Part shown: positions 7,358 to 14,108 of the stretch, in pieces | Layout of the letters: each line of letters starts with the position of its first letter | Position numbering within the stretch: position 1 is the stretch's first letter | From: DASSWG01 sp035705295 | Lineage (GTDB): Bacteria; Bacteroidota; Bacteroidia; Flavobacteriales; Flavobacteriaceae | Direction: 5' to 3' | DNA: 22,250 nt | Assembly (NCBI GenBank): GCA_035705295.1 | Contig: DASSWG010000066.1 | Location: 1 to 22,250 of the forward strand | Notes under the pieces: model-generated | The model's input: the letters and a program-made list of their open reading frames with translations, nothing else | The model's database searches: none | What the model was told of the DNA's origin: nothing | Made by a program: the position numbers and the translations under genes

Positions 7358-8201
7358 CACCAACAATTTCCAAAATTTCACCGGTAATCGCAGCCTGTCG
7401 GGCTTTGTTGTAGGAAAGTTTCAAGGAATCGCGCAATTCGGTAGCGTTGTCGGTGGCTTTGTGCATCGCCGTCATTCGGGCGCCGTGCTCGGAGGCTACG
7501 GAATCGCGCAGGGCTTTGAACAATTGCATTTTCAAGGATTTCGGGATCAGCTCCTCCACAATTTTCTTTTTTTCCGGCTCGAAAATATAGTCCAAAGTTG
7601 CGGTCTGTTTTTCTTCTGTTTCCACGGGAACGATCGGTAAAAATTGTTCCGTGGTCACGATTTGTGTGCCCGCATTTTTGAATTTGTTGTACATCAACAC
7701 CACCTTGTCGTATTTTCCTTCGGTGAACAAATCCATTATTCCTTGGGCAATTTCGGACACTTTTTCATACTCGAGTTCGTCGAAAATCTGGTTGTTGTTG
7801 GATTGGATGGAATGGGTTTTCTTCAAAATATCGTTGGCCTTTTTCCCCAAGCCCAACACCTCGATATTTTTCCCTTGAAATTGCTCCGCGCCAAGCCTTT
7901 TTACGCCTTTAACAATGTTCGAATTGAACGCTCCCGCCAACCCACGGTTGGAAGAAATAGCGACCACCAACACGTTTTTAACTTCGCGTTGATCGGCATA
8001 TTGACTTCCGGTATCACTGTCCAAGGTCGCGCTCAAACTTTGCAACAATTCGGTCAGTTTATCAGAATATGGGCGCATTGCGGTAATCGCTTCTTGCGCT
8101 TTGCTCAACTTTGCCGCAGAAACCATTTTCATGGCACTGGTAATCTGCATGGTCGAAGAAACCGATGCGATCCTGTTGCGTAGTTCTTTTAAATTGGCCA
8201 T
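7335..8201 (-). CDS. atpG: ATP synthase F1 gamma subunit
   Basis: A 288-residue gamma subunit, the central rotor shaft that couples proton-driven c-ring rotation to ATP synthesis in F1. The diagnostic N-terminal helix (MANLKELRNRIASVSSTMQI, then TSAMKMVSAAKL) and the C-terminal helix (MTAMHKATDNATELRDSLKL, then YNKARQAAITGEILEIVGGA) are present. These are the two strands of the shaft's coiled coil. Length is normal. It begins at ATG 8201 and is separated from atpA by 409 bp containing the inserted four-helix-bundle gene. This is the last gene of the operon and is followed by tandem terminators. Confidence 0.97.
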   Translation of the reverse strand: MANLKELRNRIASVSSTMQITSAMKMVSAAKLSKAQEAITAMRPYSDKLTELLQSLSATLDSDTGSQYADQREVKNVLVVAISSNRGLAGAFNSNIVKGVKRLGAEQFQGKNIEVLGLGKKANDILKKTHSIQSNNNQIFDELEYEKVSEIAQGIMDLFTEGKYDKVVLMYNKFKNAGTQIVTTEQFLPIVPVETEEKQTATLDYIFEPEKKKIVEELIPKSLKMQLFKALRDSVASEHGARMTAMHKATDNATELRDSLKLSYNKARQAAITGEILEIVGGAEALKN

Positions 8202-8205
8202 TTTT

Positions 8206-8239
8206 TTAGTTCTGAGTTATGAGTTCAGAGTTATGAGTT
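8206..8239 (+). repeat. Inverted-repeat arm downstream of the four-helix-bundle gene
   Basis: Bases 8221-8239 (gagttcagagttatgagtt) are an exact inverted copy of 8592-8610. The outer part (8209-8222) adds a second, diverged copy of the same phrase. The inner end overlaps the last codons and the TAA of the four-helix-bundle gene. Confidence 0.85.
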
Positions 8240-8569
8240 TTTGATTATCGCGACCAAAATTCTCATCAACTCGTCACATTTTTGCTTTAAATCATTTGGA
8301 ACCGGTTCAATTACGGCCTCGATTATATCCAACCAATAATCGGTTTCTTCCGCTTCTTTTAAAGCAATCCCAAATTTATTTTTAAAATCTTTCGTACTGA
8401 CACCTCTTTGCGCTTCCCGAACGTTTGCACCTATACTGGTGCCCGATTTCAGAAGCTGCGAGGCTATTTCATATTCTTTGCGTTCTTTAAGGGTTTTTGT
8501 GTACAAGTATATCTCGCAGGCAAATTGAAAACTTTTGATCCGAATGGGACTTTCGCTCATTTTGGACAT
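8231..8569 (-). CDS. Four-helix-bundle protein (23S rRNA intervening-sequence protein family)
   Basis: A protein of about 112 residues with the family signature KSGTSIGANVREAQRGVS followed by FGIALKEAEETDYWLDII. It belongs to the four-helix-bundle family first seen encoded in intervening sequences of 23S rRNA and related to the Avd accessory protein of diversity-generating retroelements. Its own role is not established. ATG at 8569 is chosen; ATG 8560 and GTG 8587 are alternatives. The gene interrupts the atp operon between atpA and atpG, a position not occupied in standard atp operons, and is bracketed by a 19-bp perfect inverted repeat. No rRNA, reverse transcriptase or transposase lies nearby. 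It looks like a small inserted cassette. Confidence 0.85.
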   Translation of the reverse strand: MSKMSESPIRIKSFQFACEIYLYTKTLKERKEYEIASQLLKSGTSIGANVREAQRGVSTKDFKNKFGIALKEAEETDYWLDIIEAVIEPVPNDLKQKCDELMRILVAIIKNS

Positions 8570-8587
8570 TGCTCCCAATTTTTCCAC

Positions 8588-8610
8588 TCATAACTCATAA
8601 CTCTGAACTC
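8588..8610 (-). repeat. Inverted-repeat arm upstream of the four-helix-bundle gene
   Basis: Bases 8592-8610 form the perfect 19-bp partner of 8221-8239. The outer edge (8610) directly abuts the atpA stop codon at 8611-8613. In the transcript the two arms could pair around the whole gene. Confidence 0.85.
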
Positions 8611-10188
8611 TTAATTATACTTCGCTGAAATCTCTTTCGCTGCGTTCACCATCACATCGATGGTTTCATCGGTCAATTTTCCTGATTTCAATGTGTCCAA
8701 AGTGTCGCGGTGTTTTAGGTTCAGGTATTCCAAATAATCTTTTTCGAATTCCTTTACTTTTTCCACCGGAACATCTTTCAACAAGTTTTTGCTTCCCGCG
8801 AAAACGATGGCGATCTGGTTTTCCACCGGATACGGATCGTTTTGCGCTTGTTTCAAAATTTCCACGTTGCGTTTTCCTTTTTCGATGGTTCCCATTGTGG
8901 CGGCATCCAAATCGGAACCGAACTTGGCAAAAGCTTCCAATTCGCGATATTGTGCTTGATCCAGTTTCAAAGTCCCCGCTACTTTTTTCATGGATTTGAT
9001 CTGGGCGTTACCCCCAACACGCGAAACGGAAATCCCCACGTTGATCGCCGGACGAACCCCGGAGTTGAACAAATCGGAGGTCAAGAAAATCTGTCCGTCG
9101 GTGATGGAAATCACGTTGGTCGGAATGTATGCGGAAACGTCGCCCGCTTGGGTTTCGATGATCGGCAAAGCGGTCAAAGAACCGCCGCCTTTCACTTTGT
9201 CTTTCAACACGTCGGGCAAATCGTTCATGTCTTTTGCGATGGTATCGTCGTTGATCACTTTTGCGGAACGTTCCAACAAACGGGAGTGCAAATAGAAAAC
9301 ATCACCAGGATAAGCTTCACGGCCCGGTGGACGGCGCAACAACAAGGAAACCTCACGATAGGCAACCGCTTGTTTGGACAAATCATCGTAAATGATCAAT
9401 GCCGGACGGCCGCTATCGCGGAAATATTCGCCGATCGCAGCCCCGGTAAACGGCGCATAAACCTGCATTGGCGCAGGATCGGATGCGTTTGCGGCAACGA
9501 TGGTCGTGTATGCCAAAGCACCTTTGTCTTCCAAGGTTTTGGCAATTCCCGCAACGGTGGACGCTTTTTGGCCGATGGCCACATAAATACAATATACGGG
9601 TTCGCCCGCGTCGTAAAATTCTTTTTGGTTCAAAATGGTATCGATACAAACCGTGGTTTTCCCGGTTTGACGGTCACCGATCACCAATTCTCGTTGGCCT
9701 CGGCCCACGGGAACCATCGCGTCGATGGATTTGATACCGGTTTGCAACGGCTCGGTTACCGGCTCACGGAAAATTACACCCGGTGCTTTTCGTTCCAACG
9801 GCATTTCAAAAGTTTCACCTTCGATGGCGCCTTTTCCGTCAATCGGTTGCCCTAGGGTATCGACCACACGGCCCACAATTCCTTCGCCAACATTTACGGA
9901 AGCGATGCGCTTGGTACGTTTTACGGTATCGCCTTCACCTACTTCTTTGGATGGTCCCAAAAGCACCACCCCAACATTGTCTTCCTCCAAGTTCAAAACG
10001 ATTCCTTCCAAACCGCCTTCAAATTCTACCAATTCGCCGTATTGCGCGTTCGCCAAACCATACACGCTGGCGATACCATCACCAACCTGCAACACGGTTC
10101 CGACTTCGTCCAAAGAAGCTTTTGCTTCAAATCCTGAAAGTTGTTCTTTTAAAATTGCTGAAACTTCAGCAGGGTTCACTTCTGCCAT
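8611..10188 (-). CDS. atpA: ATP synthase F1 alpha subunit
   Basis: A 525-residue alpha subunit of the F1 hexamer, which provides the non-catalytic nucleotide sites and part of the catalytic interfaces. Visible motifs are Walker A GDRQTGKTT (171-179), Walker B ALIIYDDLSKQ (263-273), RRPPGREAYPGD (285-296) and the arginine-finger region SRVGGNAQ. Length and order are standard. ATG at 10188 gives the expected MAEVNPAEVSAILKEQL. It follows atpH after a 134-bp gap that contains phrase repeats and a GC palindrome, and its TAA touches the inverted-repeat arm of the inserted gene. Confidence 0.98.
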   Translation of the reverse strand: MAEVNPAEVSAILKEQLSGFEAKASLDEVGTVLQVGDGIASVYGLANAQYGELVEFEGGLEGIVLNLEEDNVGVVLLGPSKEVGEGDTVKRTKRIASVNVGEGIVGRVVDTLGQPIDGKGAIEGETFEMPLERKAPGVIFREPVTEPLQTGIKSIDAMVPVGRGQRELVIGDRQTGKTTVCIDTILNQKEFYDAGEPVYCIYVAIGQKASTVAGIAKTLEDKGALAYTTIVAANASDPAPMQVYAPFTGAAIGEYFRDSGRPALIIYDDLSKQAVAYREVSLLLRRPPGREAYPGDVFYLHSRLLERSAKVINDDTIAKDMNDLPDVLKDKVKGGGSLTALPIIETQAGDVSAYIPTNVISITDGQIFLTSDLFNSGVRPAINVGISVSRVGGNAQIKSMKKVAGTLKLDQAQYRELEAFAKFGSDLDAATMGTIEKGKRNVEILKQAQNDPYPVENQIAIVFAGSKNLLKDVPVEKVKEFEKDYLEYLNLKHRDTLDTLKSGKLTDETIDVMVNAAKEISAKYN

Positions 10189-10250
10189 TTTAGAATTGAG
10201 ATTTGAGACCTGCCCGTCCGGCAGGCGGGTTTGAAATTTGAGAAACGATC
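10189..10250 (-). repeat. Phrase repeat with embedded GC palindrome before atpA
   Basis: On the minus strand TCTCAAATTTCAAA and TCTCAAATCTCAATTCTAAA flank a GC-rich hairpin (stem cctgcc 10209-10214 with ggcagg 10220-10225 on the plus strand). The second phrase ends directly at the atpA ATG. It resembles the block before the nucleotidyltransferase. The rest of the atpH-atpA gap (10251-10322) is AT-rich with nothing recognisable. Confidence 0.65.
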
Positions 10251-10322
10251 CTCAAGTATTCCAAAACCTGTTAATTTTTATTTCTGTCGTTACTATTAAT
10301 TATCAAAAAATGCCCTGTTTTA

Positions 10323-10910
10323 TTAGGATTGAACAGCACCTTTCGCAATACCGTTCGATTTAAATTTTTGAGTGTTGTGCGTTTTTTTAAATTCGCGTTG
10401 CAAGCGGTTCAAATTTCCGGCAACGCTGGCGTTGTACTGCAAATCGCCGACGCGCAAAATGAAGCCGCCCAAAATGTTTTCGTCGATTTCATTTTTCAAA
10501 CTGGCGTCGCCACCGGTCAATTCCTTGACCTTTGCCAATACTTTTTGCTCCATTTCAGAAGTCAATGGAACTGCCGTGGTAACCACAGCGGTTCGAATGT
10601 TGTTCGTTTCGTTATAAAGCGAAATGTATTTTTTCGCCACTTCGTCCAAAATGTCGATGCGTTTGTTGTCCAACAAAATGTCGAACAAACTTTGGGTGAT
10701 TTTTCCCGTTTCCTTAAAAATGGCGTGCAGTGATTTTCGTTTCGCTTCCGGGTTCACGGCCGGGCTTTTCAAAACGCCCAACAAATTTTCGTTGTCCGCA
10801 AGTGTGTTGGAAACCAGCATCATTTCCACGTTCACCGCTTCGGTTTTGTTTTGATCTTGCGCCAATGACAAAACCGCTTTTGCATATCGTTGTGCCGCTC
10901 TGCTTCCCAT
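10323..10910 (-). CDS. atpH: ATP synthase F1 delta subunit
   Basis: A 195-residue delta (OSCP-like) subunit that ties the peripheral b-stalk to the top of F1. The N-terminal helical domain begins MGSRAAQRYAKAVLSLAQDQ. The C-terminal segment ILGGFILRVGDLQYNASVAG is the hallmark of the family. It has a short extra tail (KSNGIAKGAVQS) beyond the usual end. The ATG is 7 bp after the atpF stop, consistent with one transcript. Confidence 0.95.
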   Translation of the reverse strand: MGSRAAQRYAKAVLSLAQDQNKTEAVNVEMMLVSNTLADNENLLGVLKSPAVNPEAKRKSLHAIFKETGKITQSLFDILLDNKRIDILDEVAKKYISLYNETNNIRTAVVTTAVPLTSEMEQKVLAKVKELTGGDASLKNEIDENILGGFILRVGDLQYNASVAGNLNRLQREFKKTHNTQKFKSNGIAKGAVQS

Positions 10911-10917
10911 TTTCCGA

Positions 10918-11418
10918 TTAGTTTAGTTTTACGCCTTCCAACATTCCGTCCACGAGTTTCATTTGCTCGTCTTTTCCGATCAGTTGTTTTCGGATCACTT
11001 TTTCGGCGATTTCCACCGAAAGATTGGCCACTTGATTTTTCAAATCGGCTACCGCATCTTGTTTTTCTTTTTCAATAATGACTTGTGCGTTGGCAACAAT
11101 TTTATTGGCTTTTTCTTGCGCTTCTTCTGAGGCTTCGGAAATCATTTTTTCTTTGATCTCGCGGGCTTCTTTCAGCATTGCGTCACGTTCTTCGCGAGCT
11201 TCTTTCAACAATTCCTTGTTGTCGGCCTGCAAATTCTGCATTTGAATTTTGGCTTCTTCCGCCGATTTCAATGCGTCTTTGATGCCTTCTTCGCGGTTGT
11301 TCAAGGAGTCCAAAATGGGTTTCCACGCAAATTTCCGCAACAAGAACAACAGGGCGATCAAAATAAGTGCTTGCCAAAAAAACAAGCCGAACGAAAAGTC
11401 ATTCCATAACTTATCCAT
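10918..11418 (-). CDS. atpF: ATP synthase F0 b subunit
   Basis: A 166-residue b subunit with one N-terminal membrane helix (FFWQALILIALLFLLRKFAW). It is followed by a long charged coiled coil (residues about 35-140, with repeated EAREERDAMLKEAREIKEKM-type heptads) that forms the peripheral stator. Length is normal. ATG at 11418 lies 134 bp downstream of atpE, with a hairpin in the gap. It is followed closely by atpH. Confidence 0.95.
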   Translation of the reverse strand: MDKLWNDFSFGLFFWQALILIALLFLLRKFAWKPILDSLNNREEGIKDALKSAEEAKIQMQNLQADNKELLKEAREERDAMLKEAREIKEKMISEASEEAQEKANKIVANAQVIIEKEKQDAVADLKNQVANLSVEIAEKVIRKQLIGKDEQMKLVDGMLEGVKLN

Positions 11419-11507
11419 AACTGTGTGATTAATTTTTTCTTTTCCCGTTTCTTCAAAGGAAAAAGAATGATTTTTTCAATTAATTTAAACTAGAAATTTT
11501 TTTTTAA

Positions 11508-11543
11508 ACAACTCCCGCAACCAACCGTTGCGGGGAATTGTTT
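11508..11543 (-). promoter_or_regulatory. Hairpin between atpE and atpF
   Basis: The core stem is 8 bp (cccgcaac 11515-11522 with gttgcggg 11528-11535), with a 5-base loop and weaker pairing extending through aacaa/ttgtt. On the transcribed strand it is followed only by TTGTTT and then a long A tract, so it is a poor full terminator. It could be an attenuator or an RNA-stability element after atpE, whose product is needed in many copies. Confidence 0.55.
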
Positions 11544-11552
11544 TTAGAGCTA

Positions 11553-11744
11553 TTATACCGCGAACAACGCAGCAAATGCAATACCTTCCAAAAGTGCGGC
11601 GATAATAATCATCGCGGTTTGGATTTTACCGGTTGCTTCGGGTTGACGTGCAATACCTTCCATTGCACCTTTTCCGATCAAACCCAATCCAATACCAGCT
11701 CCGATCACGATCAAACCAGCACCTACCATTACAGGAATTTCCAT
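11553..11744 (-). CDS. atpE: ATP synthase F0 c subunit
   Basis: A 63-residue hairpin of two membrane helices that assembles into the rotating c-ring. The first helix is glycine-rich (VGAGLIVIGAGIGLGLIGKG). The polar loop is RQPE (33-36). The second helix carries the ion-binding glutamate at position 53 (AALLEGIAF). Absence of the Glu-Ser pair and the first-helix glutamine typical of sodium-coupled rings suggests proton coupling (inference). The size is at the short end of the family but complete. Confidence 0.96.
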   Translation of the reverse strand: MEIPVMVGAGLIVIGAGIGLGLIGKGAMEGIARQPEATGKIQTAMIIIAALLEGIAFAALFAV

Positions 11745-11836
11745 AAAACTAATTATTAAAAATTAAACAAAAAACTATCTTTAGTATCAACTATCTTTTA
11801 ATCAAAAACTCACCACACCTATCTCACCTCTCACCA
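11745..11836 (-). repeat. Phrase repeat between atpB and atpE
   Basis: On the minus strand the sequence right after the atpB stop reads TGGTGAGAGGTGAGATAGGT then GTGGTGAG, a degenerate 7-9-mer series. It is followed by two copies of a 10-mer (plus-strand aactatcttt at 11773-11782 and 11789-11798). The remainder up to the atpE ATG is AT-rich. Confidence 0.6.
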
Positions 11837-12946
11837 CTAAATCACCGGCGCTTCGTCGCTGTGATCATTTGGGTGATCTGCATGTTCTTCCACCGCCATT
11901 CCAATGTACAAGGCGCTCAACAAAGCGAATATATACGCTTGCAAAAAGGCCACCAACAGTTCTATCAATACAATGAACAAGGTGAAACCGAAAAATGCGA
12001 CCCCGGCAAAAATAGACTTGAACACGACAATCAAGCCCAACAAGCTCATCAAGACGACGTGGCCCGCGGTCATGTTGGCGAACAATCGAATCATCAAAGC
12101 GAAGGGTTTGGTGAACATTCCCAATACTTCGATGGGTATCAGTACGATTTTCATGATCACCGGAACGCCCGGCATCCAAAAAATGTGTTTCCAGTAATGT
12201 TTGTTCCCGCTAAATTGAACGATGACAAAAGTAAACATCGCCAAACAAAACGTGATGGCAATGTTTCCGGTGACGTTCACGCCGATCGGGGTTATTCCCA
12301 ATAAGTTCAACAGTAAAATGAAAAAGAATACCGTCATAATGAACCCGACGTACTTTTTGTAGTTCGGCCCGATGTTCGGTTTGGCGATTTCGTCGCGTAC
12401 GTAAATTACGAGCGGCTCCAAGAAACGTCCAAATCCGGTGGGGACGGGTTTCTTTTTGTAGGAACGTGCCAATTGGCTAAAAACCAATAGCAAAAACAAG
12501 GAAACCAAAATCATTGTCAACACGTTTTTGGTGATCGAAAAATCGATCAGTTCCGGATTGACAGGATGCTCAGTTCCGCCGTGCAAGAAATTGCCTTTGG
12601 CATCGGTTTTATAGATTTGGCTGTGGTAGAGTTTGTAGTGTTGTCCGTTGATTTCGGCCAACTCTTCGCCGTGGTGGAATTTTGAAGAGGAAAACATAAC
12701 TAGGCCCTTAGCGTCGTCCCAAAGAATGATGGGCAAAGAAAACCCGTAATGTTCACCGGTTTTCCCGTCGGAAAAGAAGGTGAAATAATGCGAATCGGCA
12801 AGGTGATGGTCGATGAAGGCTTTGATTTCTTCTTTGGTGTCCACTTGTCCGCCGTGGCCTTCTTCGGGTTCGCTTGCATTTAGGGAAAATGTTCCAAAAA
12901 CGAACAAACAAGCCAGTAAAATTTTAACGAGGTTTTCCTTTTGCAT
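11837..12946 (-). CDS. atpB: ATP synthase F0 a subunit
   Basis: A 369-residue a subunit, the proton channel that works against the c-ring. ATG 12946 is preferred over the longer TTG frame because it begins a normal signal-like segment (MQKENLVKILLACLFVFGTF). The next 120 residues form a long, His- and charge-rich extracytoplasmic domain, as in other Bacteroidota AtpB and larger than in E. coli. The C-terminal part has the polytopic channel with the essential arginine in MIRLFANMTAGHVVL. It ends in an acidic and His-rich tail (EEHADHPNDHSDEAPVI). Confidence 0.95.
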   Translation of the reverse strand: MQKENLVKILLACLFVFGTFSLNASEPEEGHGGQVDTKEEIKAFIDHHLADSHYFTFFSDGKTGEHYGFSLPIILWDDAKGLVMFSSSKFHHGEELAEINGQHYKLYHSQIYKTDAKGNFLHGGTEHPVNPELIDFSITKNVLTMILVSLFLLLVFSQLARSYKKKPVPTGFGRFLEPLVIYVRDEIAKPNIGPNYKKYVGFIMTVFFFILLLNLLGITPIGVNVTGNIAITFCLAMFTFVIVQFSGNKHYWKHIFWMPGVPVIMKIVLIPIEVLGMFTKPFALMIRLFANMTAGHVVLMSLLGLIVVFKSIFAGVAFFGFTLFIVLIELLVAFLQAYIFALLSALYIGMAVEEHADHPNDHSDEAPVI

Positions 12947-12979
12947 TCCGGGTAAAATTTCGGTCCTTGAATTTCGGTG

Positions 12980-12987
12980 CAAATGTA
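12980..12987 (-). promoter_or_regulatory. Candidate -7 promoter element upstream of atpB
   Basis: The minus strand reads TACATTTG, an exact TAnnTTTG match, placing a transcription start about 25-30 bases before the atpB ATG. No good -33 TTG is seen. It could provide an atp-specific transcript in addition to read-through from porW. Confidence 0.45.
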
Positions 12988-13053
12988 CATAATTTGGTAA
13001 AATAAACTCTCGGAAAAAAGCAATAAATTTTTTTGACGAATAAACCGCCCAAA

Positions 13054-13446
13054 TTAGCTGTTATTGTTGCTGTTTGAAGTTTTCAACAACCGGACCAGCA
13101 CAAAAATTTCCACCACCAAACAACCCACATACGGCACAAAAAAATCAAAGAAGTTGGATTTTCCGGGGTCAAATCCAAGGCTTTTGGCGAGGTACAAAAA
13201 CAACCCGATCTTGATGGCGGTTTCGGCCAAAAAAACAAACCCGATCTGGTCTTTTAGTTTTTCACTGATCAAAATAATGGTGGAAGTGAAAAGCAGGGTG
13301 ACCCCGAGGTTGAATTTATAGCTGAAATGAAGGAAATCGAACTTGTGGGGAGAAAAAAACCCTTCTATAATCAAGCGGTGGATTCCGTATAAAATAGCGA
13401 TTGCCAGAAAAAGCAAAGCGATGAAAAAAAGGATTTTTTTGAACAT
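13054..13446 (-). CDS. Small four-helix membrane protein, DUF6168-like
   Basis: A 130-residue protein with four hydrophobic segments: FKKILFFIALLFLAIAILYG, a central one near LGVTLLFTSTIILIS, another at GFVFLAETAIKIGLFLYLA, and a last at FVPYVGCLVVEIFVLVRLL. It sits exactly where the second AtpI-type gene lies in many bacteria, between AtpZ and AtpB, and resembles DUF6168 family proteins found at this place in flavobacteria. A role in F0 assembly or ion supply to the c-ring is inferred from position only. The ATG is 19 bp after atpZ. Confidence 0.7.
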   Translation of the reverse strand: MFKKILFFIALLFLAIAILYGIHRLIIEGFFSPHKFDFLHFSYKFNLGVTLLFTSTIILISEKLKDQIGFVFLAETAIKIGLFLYLAKSLGFDPGKSNFFDFFVPYVGCLVVEIFVLVRLLKTSNSNNNS

Positions 13447-13465
13447 TTAAAAGTTTGTCAACTGC

Positions 13466-13708
13466 TCATTTGTTCAAATTCTTCACCTGTTTCAATACAA
13501 TATAAATCGAGGCGAAGACACCGAACAGCACAAAGCCGATGGTGAACCAGTTTTTGTTGGAAGGGTAGCGTTCGTCCAATTTTTTCCCGATCCAAGCGCA
13601 CACATATATTGTGGCACCCATTTGGAACGCGATTCCCGATAAAATGGCCCAGTTTTTAAGCCGACTTTTCTTTTTGGGTTTTTTCTTCCCGTTCCTGTTG
13701 TTTTCCAT
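13466..13708 (-). CDS. atpZ: AtpZ/AtpI family protein
   Basis: An 80-residue protein with a very basic N-terminus (NGKKKPKKKSRLKNW) and two membrane helices (LSGIAFQMGATIYVCAWIGK and FTIGFVLFGVFASIYIVL). The glycine-rich first helix and the KLDERYP turn match the AtpZ/AtpI group, which aids assembly of the c-ring and has been linked to magnesium or calcium transport. Its ATG at 13708 lies 53 bp inside the bactofilin frame, so the two genes share coding sequence. Confidence 0.85.
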   Translation of the reverse strand: MENNRNGKKKPKKKSRLKNWAILSGIAFQMGATIYVCAWIGKKLDERYPSNKNWFTIGFVLFGVFASIYIVLKQVKNLNK

Positions 13709-14090
13709 CTTTTATGGATTTTAGGCCGCTTCCTTTCATAATGCAGGATGCATTGAAGGTCGCACCAGGTTCGATGGCCAATTTTCCGGTGGAAACCTCG
13801 CCTTCGATCAAGGCGGTGGAACGCAGCGTCAAAGTTTCGGAAACAATTAGGTCTCCGGAGAATTTCCCTTCGAAATCCGCACTTTCACATTCAATTTTTC
13901 CATCGATGAAACCGGTTTTTCCGACCACGATTTTGTTGGGGGTTTTCAAGGTTCCTTCCAAGGTTCCTTCAATTCGAAAACAACCTTTTGCCACAATGTC
14001 GCCAACAATTTTGGTGCCTTGTGCGATTTTGTTCTGTTCTTTGGTGCGGTCGTGTTCGTTGATCCTGTTTTTTTTGGTTTCTGAAAACAT
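13656..14090 (-). CDS. Bactofilin (polymer-forming cytoskeletal protein)
   Basis: A 144-residue bactofilin. The core (about 22-115) is a right-handed beta-helix with short glycine-punctuated repeats (QGTKIVGDIVAKGCFRIEGT, GKIECESADFEGKFSGDLIV). It is flanked by disordered tails, including a Lys/Glu-rich C-terminus. Bactofilins polymerise without nucleotide and position cell-wall or motility machinery. The C-terminal 17 codons overlap the start of atpZ in another frame, which may explain the highly charged tail. It lies 18 bp after porW/sprE. Confidence 0.9.
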   Translation of the reverse strand: MFSETKKNRINEHDRTKEQNKIAQGTKIVGDIVAKGCFRIEGTLEGTLKTPNKIVVGKTGFIDGKIECESADFEGKFSGDLIVSETLTLRSTALIEGEVSTGKLAIEPGATFNASCIMKGSGLKSIKDGKQQEREEKTQKEKSA

Positions 14091-14108
14091 AATATAGGGG
14101 GTTTTTGG

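Noticed and set aside
8231..8587. Reading the four-helix-bundle cassette as a true 23S rRNA intervening sequence
   Set aside because: No rRNA sequence flanks it; both sides are ATP synthase genes.
8842..9855. A 337-codon plus-strand open frame inside atpA
   Set aside because: It lies wholly antisense to the highly conserved alpha subunit and has no domain or promoter support.
7335..12946. Absence of atpD and atpC taken as gene loss
   Set aside because: In Bacteroidota the beta and epsilon genes are usually in a separate locus, so their absence here is normal.
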